Shown piece after piece: positions 1 through 6,096 of a stretch of 8,078 nucleotides of DNA. The stretch lies in the NCBI GenBank assembly GCA_028276215.1, contig JAPYWT010000096.1:1-8078 (forward strand). Reading direction: 5' to 3'. A program made the position numbers and the translations under genes. How positions within the stretch are numbered: position 1 is the stretch's first letter; every line of letters begins with the position of its first letter. The notes under the pieces were generated by a model. That model did no database searches, was not told the origin of the DNA, and saw only the letters and a list, made by a program, of their open reading frames with translations. The DNA is from Thermoflexus sp. Its GTDB lineage: Bacteria > Chloroflexota > Anaerolineae > B4-G1 > DUEL01.

Positions 1-2
1 GT

Positions 3-989
3 CAGGGAAGGGATAACACCATTCGGCGGACGGCGCGCGTGCTGGAAATCATCCAGCAGATTGCTACACGCCCTCACTACTGGAGCCGGCGGACACTGGC
101 CGACTATCATGAGATCGGCGAGCGGATGATCCAGAAGGACCTGGAAATCATCCGTTACCGCCTGGGTCTTTCTTTACAACACGAGGATGGGACGTACTAT
201 TTTGAACGACTGCCCCAATTGCCCGTCGCAACGTATTCTTTCTCAGAGGCCCTGGCTCTTCTGGCGGCTGCCCGGGCAGCCCAGGCGATTCCCGGCATCA
301 ACTCAGCAGAACTGGCAGCGGCGATTGCCCGTCTGGAATCTCTTTTCCCTGCCGGAATGGGCCGACTGCTGAGGGATGCGCTGGAGAAACTGCCGCGTCG
401 GGCTGTACGGGCTCATCGGCAGGAAATGTTAACCCTTCTTCATCGGGCCCTGGCTGAACGGCGACAGGTCCGAATCCGGTACGTCACAGCTTCCCGCGGC
501 GGCGAAGTGAAAGAGCGAGTTGTGGAGCCCTATCACATTATGCCCTATGGCCGCTCCTGGCACCTGATCGCGTATGATCATCTGCGCCAGGAGGTGATTC
601 AGTTCAAGGTGGACCGGGTACAGGAGGCCGAACTTCTGGAAACGACCTACACGATACCGGCCGATTTTGACATAGATACCTACCTGGGCGATGCCTGGGG
701 GCTGATGCGCGGGGCGGCGAGGGAACCTGAGCGGGTGGTGCTTCTCTTTGAGCCGGAGGCTGGCCGCTGGGTGGCGGAGGAGATATGGCACAAGAGCCAG
801 ATCAGTGAGATGTTACCCGATGGTCGCGTGCTGGTGAAGTTCTATGTGGGCATTACGCCGGAGATGGTGAACTGGCTTCTGTATTATGGCAGTCGGGTAC
901 AGGTCCTGGAGCCGGAATGGCTGCGGGAGCAGGTGGTGGAGGAGCATCAGCGGGCGGCCAGTGCAAATATATGCCCTTTGGAGGTGTAG
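3..989 (+). CDS. WYL-domain transcriptional regulator, 5' end probably outside the window
   Basis: This is a DNA-binding regulator of the HTH-WYL-WCX architecture. Numbering from the GTG at 39, residues 1-45 form the tail of a winged helix-turn-helix (SRRTLADYHEIGERMIQKDL, 16-35). Residues about 130-205 form the WYL domain, with EPY at 163-165, GRSWHLIAYD at 171-180 and QFKVDRV at 188-194. The name-giving W-Y-L reads W-H-L here. A C-terminal WCX-like region follows (about 228-305). The frame stays open from GTG 39 back to base 3, and the added residues (NTIRRTAR before VLEII) look like the usual beginning of the HTH. The true start is therefore probably upstream of the window; GTG 39 is the only common start codon visible and has no good ribosome binding site. 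The stop lies 2 bases before cas10d, so the two are co-transcribed. WYL proteins are known near CRISPR loci, including a reported negative regulator of a cyanobacterial I-D system. Whether this one represses or activates, and its ligand, cannot be read from sequence. Confidence 0.9.
   Translation, partial: QGRDNTIRRTARVLEIIQQIATRPHYWSRRTLADYHEIGERMIQKDLEIIRYRLGLSLQHEDGTYYFERLPQLPVATYSFSEALALLAAARAAQAIPGINSAELAAAIARLESLFPAGMGRLLRDALEKLPRRAVRAHRQEMLTLLHRALAERRQVRIRYVTASRGGEVKERVVEPYHIMPYGRSWHLIAYDHLRQEVIQFKVDRVQEAELLETTYTIPADFDIDTYLGDAWGLMRGAAREPERVVLLFEPEAGRWVAEEIWHKSQISEMLPDGRVLVKFYVGITPEMVNWLLYYGSRVQVLEPEWLREQVVEEHQRAASANICPLEV
980..986 (+). promoter_or_regulatory. Ribosome binding site that fixes the cas10d start
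   Basis: GGAGGTG sits 5 bases before the ATG at 992, inside the last codons of the WYL gene. It favours 992 over the in-frame ATGs at 917 and 971, which would give a Gly/Ala-rich N-terminal extension read from the out-of-frame 3' end of the regulator gene. Another in-frame ATG at 998 is less well spaced. Confidence 0.8.
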
Positions 990-991
990 GA

Positions 992-3694
992 ATGGAGATG
1001 GATGGAATTCGCCGGAAAGTTGTGGAGTGGATGATGGCACGTGACTGGAAGCGCAAGACAGCCAAACGCGGCGGTTTCAATCAGAGCCTGTTTGAACACT
1101 CCATCTACGAACTGGATGCCTTGTTTACGCTTTGGCCCATCCTGGCGCGAAGTTGGGGCTTGAACGAAATGGATTTGGCCAGCCTGGTGGTGGGAATCGT
1201 GGTCCACGATATCGGCAAGGAAACTCCCGAATGGCAAGCCTACATCCTCTCACCCCCCGGGCAGGCTGTATATGTCTCACACGTGGTTGAAGATTTGACT
1301 CAGGCCGCAGTAGATCAGCTTTTTGAAGATTTGGGATTACAGGGTTCCAGCGATAATGCTAAAGCCTTTGTGCGTTATCATATGCAGGCCACCAAAACAA
1401 CGGACAGTTTGCTCTTTGATGCCATTTACAAAGGCGACAAAACCGACCGGTGGATGACGCTCTCTAAAATCGTGGATCAGATAGATAACGTGTGTTCGGC
1501 CAATGGCTTGTTGGCCGCTATTCAAGCGCTCGAAAGACCCCCGCTGGGAAACCATCTTAAAACGACGTATCACCTGGTACAGTTGCGCGGAGTTTCCACG
1601 ACCCTGCTGCATCGGGCTGCCATTGAGGCCTATGAAGCGGCTGGTTGGTCTCCATTGTTGCATTACAGCAACGGGACGTTATATGTGGCAGGCAGCGCCG
1701 AGCAGATAAACGAGCCTCAAATTGAAGAAATTGAAGAACGCCTGGCATCGTTAGTTGAAGAAGCAATGGGCAAGGAATTCTCCAATGTGGTCGTTACAAC
1801 CGACTTTCGTGCGTCGGCCATTGGCATGGAGCCGTTATTCGATTACCGTGAGATCGAGGCCTACCTGACGAAAGCAGGGCAGCGAGTAAGCGGGGGAGAA
1901 AATCGTTTTGGAAAGCGGATCGCATCTCCCAGTGGCCGCAGCGCTGTAGAAAAAATGATATGCGACTACTTCAATTTTCGCCTGGGTGAGAAGGTCACCA
2001 GCGTTGACGAAGCCACACTGATGCGCGAAAGTCAGCGCATCAGTCGGGCCTATCCTGAAATGTGCATTTTCAAGTTCTTCAAAGCCGCGCTGGATGAGAG
2101 GATGATCGGCGAGGTGACCACACCAGAAGCGCAATCCGCCTATGCTGCACGGATTCCGCCCAAAAAGGGCAAAAAATCTCAAATGGTGACCCCACAGGAT
2201 GTAGCACGGATAGAGTATGACTCCGTATTTGGGGAAGGCGCTTTTGATGCGTTGCAAAAAACCTCCACCCTCCAGCCAGCTCGCGATATGGCCTTCTCTG
2301 TAGACTACTACTGGGCTTTACCTGGCGAACAGTTCGGACTGGCCACTGAAAAAGTGGAATTTGCGCCAGATGAACAACGCAAGGCCGCTCTGATCCGAAC
2401 CTTGGCCGAAATTGCTCAAAGAGTATATGCCTGCGTACCGGAAGAAAACCGCCCGGTGCGCGTCAGCGCCAGGGAGATTGCACGTCACTTCATGCTGGAT
2501 TTAATGCATCCATCCACACACCAGAATTTCATGGAACCCGTGGAGCAGCAGTTAACTGCCTATCAAAACTCCAAAGCCGCAGCAAAGAATCCAAGGGAGG
2601 AAACTCATTTATGTCCCATTTGCAACATTCCCTTTGGCGTGGGAAAGTCGGCTAAAGCCGCTTATCTGGATAATCCGGAATCGCATACAAACCGGGCCGT
2701 GGCACATGGTAGCCCTGGCTACATTGTGATTTGTCCAGCTTGTCAGTACGAACGTTTTATCCAGCAATTGCTTTTGGGTGGTAAACCTGCCGAGATGCTG
2801 GTCTTGCTCCCGCGGATGAACATTGGTCAGGGCAGCGGTGCGGCCCTGGTGCAAAAGGCACACGAACTGCTCAACCGGGCAAAGGCTTTGATGTCCGCCG
2901 ATGCCCAAGACCCCAACGAGCACGTGAGCCTATCTCTAACGCAGATGATTGCGCGCAAACTGGCCGATCACGACGTTTTCCGGCTTTCGGCACAAGAGTT
3001 ACTGGACTTGTTCACCTACAAGGCTTCTGATGACACCCGCAAGAAAGCACGGAAGGCGTTAGAAGACGCGCTGCGTGAGGAGTTTGGCGACACGGTGGAC
3101 GATCTGAACGCGGCCTGGGACACCGATTTTGCCACGTGGGATGAGGCGGTAGAGGCTCTCATTGCCCACCGGGTAACTCACGATACGGCGCTCAGCATTC
3201 GCGCTGACGTGTACAAGCTTCGACCTACGCTACGGATCGTGTGTCAGACGCCGCATATGATCCTCATTCCGCTGGTGTATCCGATGGCCGTTGGCAAGGA
3301 TGCCGAGGTCAACAGGGCAATCCGGGAGTTATTCACATTGCTTATCCTGGGACTGGCTCTGGATTGCTCTGTAGCCGTCCTCAAGAGCGGAGAGACCATC
3401 GCTTTTGAAGGAGGTGAAGGCGTAGCCAGGGTCCCGCGAGTGCCAGCGCTACGGGATTTGGTGGGCAGTGAGTGGGTCAGTCTGGATCAGGCCGAAAAGT
3501 GGCTTAAAGCCATCGGCGCAGCAAGTTTATTGGCCGAGGCTACTGGTTTACCAGAGCGTTCTAATCTTTACCAAATTCTCAGTGCGCCGACGCCGGGGCA
3601 TGTTTTGCGCCGCATTGAGCAAAACAGCGAAAGCGGCGCTGTCAATTATCAACAACTACAGTATCTTGAAACTCTGAAGGAGGTGTTACGATGA
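992..3694 (+). CDS. cas10d: Cas10d/Csc3, large subunit of the type I-D effector with HD nuclease domain
   Basis: This is the large subunit of the I-D Cascade and the DNA nuclease of the system; 900 residues from ATG 992. The N-terminal HD domain has its ligands in the ordinary, unpermuted order: H36 (FEHSIYELD), H72-D73 (VVHDIGK), H97 (VSHVVED), H130 (RYHMQ) and D162 or D165 (VDQIDN). A four-cysteine zinc finger lies mid-protein: C541-x2-C544 (CPIC) and C581-x2-C584 (CPAC). I find no GGDD cyclase motif in the remaining palm-like region, so cyclic oligoadenylate synthesis as in type III Cas10 is not expected. Residues about 697-720 carry an L-N-A-A-W motif echoed in the next gene. In studied I-D systems the 3' end of cas10d also encodes the small subunit Cas11d by internal initiation. 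Here the protein ends soon after a PGHVLRRIE segment and a helical 216-residue gene follows at once, overlapping by ATGA (3691-3694). Family assignment rests on the HD plus Cys4 layout and on the csc2/csc1 neighbours. Confidence 0.93.
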   Translation: MEMDGIRRKVVEWMMARDWKRKTAKRGGFNQSLFEHSIYELDALFTLWPILARSWGLNEMDLASLVVGIVVHDIGKETPEWQAYILSPPGQAVYVSHVVEDLTQAAVDQLFEDLGLQGSSDNAKAFVRYHMQATKTTDSLLFDAIYKGDKTDRWMTLSKIVDQIDNVCSANGLLAAIQALERPPLGNHLKTTYHLVQLRGVSTTLLHRAAIEAYEAAGWSPLLHYSNGTLYVAGSAEQINEPQIEEIEERLASLVEEAMGKEFSNVVVTTDFRASAIGMEPLFDYREIEAYLTKAGQRVSGGENRFGKRIASPSGRSAVEKMICDYFNFRLGEKVTSVDEATLMRESQRISRAYPEMCIFKFFKAALDERMIGEVTTPEAQSAYAARIPPKKGKKSQMVTPQDVARIEYDSVFGEGAFDALQKTSTLQPARDMAFSVDYYWALPGEQFGLATEKVEFAPDEQRKAALIRTLAEIAQRVYACVPEENRPVRVSAREIARHFMLDLMHPSTHQNFMEPVEQQLTAYQNSKAAAKNPREETHLCPICNIPFGVGKSAKAAYLDNPESHTNRAVAHGSPGYIVICPACQYERFIQQLLLGGKPAEMLVLLPRMNIGQGSGAALVQKAHELLNRAKALMSADAQDPNEHVSLSLTQMIARKLADHDVFRLSAQELLDLFTYKASDDTRKKARKALEDALREEFGDTVDDLNAAWDTDFATWDEAVEALIAHRVTHDTALSIRADVYKLRPTLRIVCQTPHMILIPLVYPMAVGKDAEVNRAIRELFTLLILGLALDCSVAVLKSGETIAFEGGEGVARVPRVPALRDLVGSEWVSLDQAEKWLKAIGAASLLAEATGLPERSNLYQILSAPTPGHVLRRIEQNSESGAVNYQQLQYLETLKEVLR
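3677..3685 (+). promoter_or_regulatory. Ribosome binding site of the gene after cas10d
   Basis: AAGGAGGTG lies 5 bases before the ATG at 3691, within the last codons of cas10d. It is one of the strongest Shine-Dalgarno matches in the window. With the ATGA stop-start overlap it shows that the 216-residue protein is made as a separate product, probably translationally coupled to cas10d. Confidence 0.8.
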
Positions 3695-4341
3695 GAAAAG
3701 TGATTGCGGTTCGTGAGAGACGGTTTGACCTGGATAGCGTCCGGCCGCAGATCGAGGCGATTGTCGCCCGGTTTGACCAGTACCTGGACGAGTATCCGGT
3801 CAAAACCGCCAAGAGCAAGCACGCAGTGATGGGGCCGGTGGCGAAAATCCTGGAACGGGCCGCGACGCGCAAATGGGATGCCCAATCGCTCACCGGCTAT
3901 GCGCTGCGAGTGCACGAGATGAATCCCATAGCGCAAGGCTATCTCAGTCCCACCGCACTCCAGGCTCTGGAGGAGGGTACAGCACGGTTGGTGGAACTGT
4001 GCCGCAACATTCCGGTTACAGCGGTGGCAAAGGTGGTAGAGCGCATTGATTACAGCCTCTACTACGCGCGCCGCAAGAAGAGCATTGAGTGGCTGGAAAA
4101 CACGCGCCAAATGTTCATCCGTTTCTTGCAGGAAAAGTACCACAACGATTTCAAAGAATTGGTAGAAGCCTGGGGTGAGAAGGACACTCAGGATCTCACA
4201 GACTTTGCCGATGTTCGTTACCCAAGTGACAAATCCGAGGCCTACAAGAAGGCCAGTCAAGGCAAGAAGGCCGACATAGATGCCTTCTGGCAGCAATATC
4301 CAGATCAAGCCATTCGTGAAGAGGAGGAAAACAATGACTGA
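3691..4341 (+). CDS. Unassigned helical protein between cas10d and csc2, candidate stand-alone small subunit (Cas11d)
   Basis: I do not recognise this 216-residue protein from a signature motif. It looks soluble and mostly alpha-helical, with no signal peptide, membrane segment, cysteine cluster or nuclease motif. Residues 1-140 are helices rich in Arg, Lys and Glu, with basic patches such as YARRKK (125-130). Residues 148-165 contain EKYHNDFKELVEAWGEK, followed by a charged tail ending EEEENND. It starts on the ATGA of the cas10d stop behind a strong ribosome binding site and overlaps csc2 by 8 bases, so it is embedded in the effector operon. Cas11 small subunits are short helical proteins that bind along the target strand. 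In studied I-D systems Cas11d comes from an internal start within cas10d. A separate gene just behind a cas10d that seems to lack that helical end fits a split-off Cas11d. That role is inference from position and composition. Alternatives are an accessory subunit or an unrelated operon passenger. That it is a real gene is well supported. Confidence 0.6.
   Translation: MRKVIAVRERRFDLDSVRPQIEAIVARFDQYLDEYPVKTAKSKHAVMGPVAKILERAATRKWDAQSLTGYALRVHEMNPIAQGYLSPTALQALEEGTARLVELCRNIPVTAVAKVVERIDYSLYYARRKKSIEWLENTRQMFIRFLQEKYHNDFKELVEAWGEKDTQDLTDFADVRYPSDKSEAYKKASQGKKADIDAFWQQYPDQAIREEEENND
4321..4327 (+). promoter_or_regulatory. Ribosome binding site that fixes the csc2 start
   Basis: GAGGAGG, 6 bases before the ATG at 4334, selects that start over the in-frame ATG at 4280, which would add 18 residues read from the upstream gene in another frame. 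The site also accounts for the glutamate run near the end of the upstream protein. Confidence 0.8.
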
Positions 4342-5281
4342 GCAAACCGCTTTCAACCTGCTGAAGCCGTACCTGGAAGAGCACCCGCACCCTCTGATCG
4401 GCGCCAAAACCATCCAGTTGTTGCTCATTCGCGAGATCCACGACTACACCGTGCTGCGCACCGAGGAGACTCGCGAACTGAACACCGTGGTGACGCCGCT
4501 TTCCATCCAGCAAGAGAGCGATGTCCGGCGGGTGGCGTTCCTCGCGACCAAGCAAAAGGCGGCCGAGTCGCGCCAGTTGGAGTACTTGCTGCGGACCGCT
4601 GCCGAAAGCGCAGGCTACAAGATTGAAAAACCCTGCTTCCTCAAAGACAACCTGTGTCTGGAGTGCCCACGCTGCGGGTTGTTTGGCGCGACCAGCACTG
4701 AGGCAGGCAAGGGGCAAGCCCCCAATATCAAGCACCGGATCGAATATTCGACGGCTTTTTCGCTGTTGCCATTTGAAGATATCGAAACAGCCACGACCTT
4801 CAACGCGATTAACGATGACAAGCAGATCACCGGACAGGCCCTGGGGACGCGCTACGCCGTCGCGCCGGCCAGCATCTTCCCCAGTATCGTCACTCTCCGT
4901 AGCGTGACCTGGCGTGAGTTTGTGTTGGCCGTCAAAACGATTTTGGCCTGCAAGAGCTACGGTGCGGAGTCGCGCATCGGCGGGGATGTGCGCAACACGA
5001 TCTTTGGCATCGTCGCCGGGTGGGAAGAGGTGCTTACGTCGTTGGAGTTCACGTTGGAACTGTATGACCGCAAAGATGACCTGAGCGCGGAAACTGTGCA
5101 GGCCATCGCTCAGGCCTATGCCCCATTGGCGGGCAATCCCAGCCGGATAAAGGTGTTCAGGCCAGAAGAAGTGGAGGCAATTGTGCGGGCAGTAACCGCT
5201 GTTGAACTGGACAAAGCCTTCCTGGAGGCGAGTTACGAGGATATAAAGAACTATCGTAAAGAGCAAGGGGTCAAGAAATAG
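4334..5281 (+). CDS. csc2: Csc2 (Cas7d), backbone subunit of the type I-D effector
   Basis: This is the Cas7-family protein that polymerises along the crRNA spacer to form the Cascade filament; 315 residues from ATG 4334, slightly short for the family. The characteristic cysteine cluster is present: C101, C108, C111 and C114 in CLECPRCGLFGATS (108-121), a likely zinc site as in characterised Csc2. The core that follows is typical of Csc2: FNAINDDKQITGQALGTRYA (156-175), then FPSIVTLRSVTWREFVLA (182-199), then SRIGGDVRNTIFGIV (213-227), a Gly-rich segment. The start is set by the ribosome binding site at 4321-4327. The first 8 bases overlap the 216-residue gene, implying coupled translation. 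csc1 follows after 14 bases. Nothing in the sequence suggests damage. This is the most secure I-D marker in the window. Confidence 0.97.
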   Translation: MTEQTAFNLLKPYLEEHPHPLIGAKTIQLLLIREIHDYTVLRTEETRELNTVVTPLSIQQESDVRRVAFLATKQKAAESRQLEYLLRTAAESAGYKIEKPCFLKDNLCLECPRCGLFGATSTEAGKGQAPNIKHRIEYSTAFSLLPFEDIETATTFNAINDDKQITGQALGTRYAVAPASIFPSIVTLRSVTWREFVLAVKTILACKSYGAESRIGGDVRNTIFGIVAGWEEVLTSLEFTLELYDRKDDLSAETVQAIAQAYAPLAGNPSRIKVFRPEEVEAIVRAVTAVELDKAFLEASYEDIKNYRKEQGVKK

Positions 5282-5295
5282 CCAGGGGGTGCTGG

Positions 5296-6033
5296 ATGGA
5301 GCCGATTAAACTGGCTGATCACGGCGTCCGCGTGTTCGCCGGCCGGTTATACAACCACGATTACCTGTGGTTCTCATCCACCGAAATCAGCAAGGTTTCC
5401 ACCACGCTGCCGGTGATTCACAACTACGCCCTCACGTACGCCCTATCGGCGTTCTCGTACGCTGCCTACTGGGGGAACAAGCCGAATTACGCAGAGGATC
5501 TGGCGCAGATGCCGCTGTATACTACGCCTGCTATGGCTGAAAGTGCACCACGCACCAAAGTCACCTATAACGCCGTAGATAGCCTGAGCCTGCGTACTGA
5601 CATTGATCTCAATGTCAACACGCCCAACCTGGGATGGCGCGTGTACCTGGATCCAGTGTATGCGCCGCCAGACAAGCCCCGCCCGGAACAGGGCTATACG
5701 TTCTATGCATTTGTGTTTGTCAAAGAACACCAGGCCAGGTTTGGTGACTCGCGACCGCAGAGCGTGTTTCGCTTGGGCAAGAAGGGCGCAGCAGTGCGGG
5801 TATGGTGGCAGGAAATTCCGGACCCATTGGCGCAGTACCGCAAAGAGCCTGTGCGTCCTGGGCATCTGATTAACCCTTTGGATGTAAGTGGGGAGGTCAG
5901 AGCCTTTGATGCAATCGCCATTCCGCCGCATCTGCTGTTGCGGAGTGCGGAGATTGCTAACGACTGGTTCATCTTTACCAGAGGCGCGCCTGTTCATCTC
6001 CCTAAGAGGGTACGTGAGCGCATCGGCGTGTGA
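5296..6033 (+). CDS. csc1: Csc1 (Cas5d), crRNA 5'-end capping subunit of the type I-D effector
   Basis: This is the Cas5-family subunit that holds the 5' handle of the crRNA and contacts the large subunit at the foot of the complex. It has 245 residues, normal for Csc1. Visible family segments are an N-terminal strand with NHDYLWFSSTEIS (20-32), IHNYALTYAL (41-50), FRLGKKG (148-154) and HLINPLDV (180-187). There are no cysteine clusters or catalytic motifs; type I-D uses Cas6 for crRNA cutting, so Csc1 is expected to be structural. AGGGGGTG (5284-5291) precedes ATG 5296 by 4 bases. The gene is 14 bases after csc2 and is the last of the tightly packed effector-subunit genes; a hairpin begins 9 bases after its stop. 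The order csc2-csc1 is the common one in I-D loci. Confidence 0.95.
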   Translation: MEPIKLADHGVRVFAGRLYNHDYLWFSSTEISKVSTTLPVIHNYALTYALSAFSYAAYWGNKPNYAEDLAQMPLYTTPAMAESAPRTKVTYNAVDSLSLRTDIDLNVNTPNLGWRVYLDPVYAPPDKPRPEQGYTFYAFVFVKEHQARFGDSRPQSVFRLGKKGAAVRVWWQEIPDPLAQYRKEPVRPGHLINPLDVSGEVRAFDAIAIPPHLLLRSAEIANDWFIFTRGAPVHLPKRVRERIGV

Positions 6034-6041
6034 GATAACCT

Positions 6042-6081
6042 GATGGGTGCAACCCGCATTCAGTTGTGGGTTGCACCCATC
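6042..6081 (+). promoter_or_regulatory. Long perfect hairpin in the csc1-cas3 gap
   Basis: The arms GATGGGTGCAACCC (6042-6055) and GGGTTGCACCCATC (6068-6081) are exact reverse complements over 14 bases. Three more pairs inside (one G-U, one C-G, one A-U) leave a 6-base loop at 6059-6064, giving a 17-pair RNA stem. No T tract follows on either strand, so it is not a standard intrinsic terminator. It ends 4 bases before the AAGGAGAG ribosome binding site of cas3 (6086-6093). Likely roles are an intercistronic RNA stability or processing element, or a brake on cas3 expression. A protein-binding operator or a dispersed genomic repeat is also possible. The fold is certain from sequence; the role is not. 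Confidence 0.7.
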
Positions 6082-6096
6082 TCTGAAGGAGAGTCT

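Noticed and set aside
917..991. Upstream extension of cas10d from ATG 917 or 971
   Set aside because: The added residues are a low-complexity Gly/Ala readout of the regulator gene in another frame; the ribosome binding site at 980-986 points to 992.
3408..3442. Strong Shine-Dalgarno-like AAGGAGGTGAAGG inside cas10d with a downstream in-frame GTG at 3440, as a possible internal start for Cas11d
   Set aside because: The spacing to GTG 3440 is about 20 bases, too long, and the product would be only about 85 residues without an obvious helical small-subunit character. The sequence encodes a Glu/Gly stretch and the match is probably incidental.
3284..3694. In-frame ATG at 3284 in cas10d that would give a roughly 137-residue C-terminal product of Cas11d-like size
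   Set aside because: No convincing ribosome binding site precedes it, and the product starts in what looks like a mixed strand-helix core region of Cas10d rather than a helical small-subunit domain.
4196..5266. Long antisense open frame (356 codons) opposite csc2, with similar antisense frames at 3649-4428 and 5443-6357
   Set aside because: They lie wholly or almost wholly opposite well-identified cas genes, encode Arg/His/Gln-rich sequence with no recognisable domain and lack plausible starts; they are shadows of codon bias.
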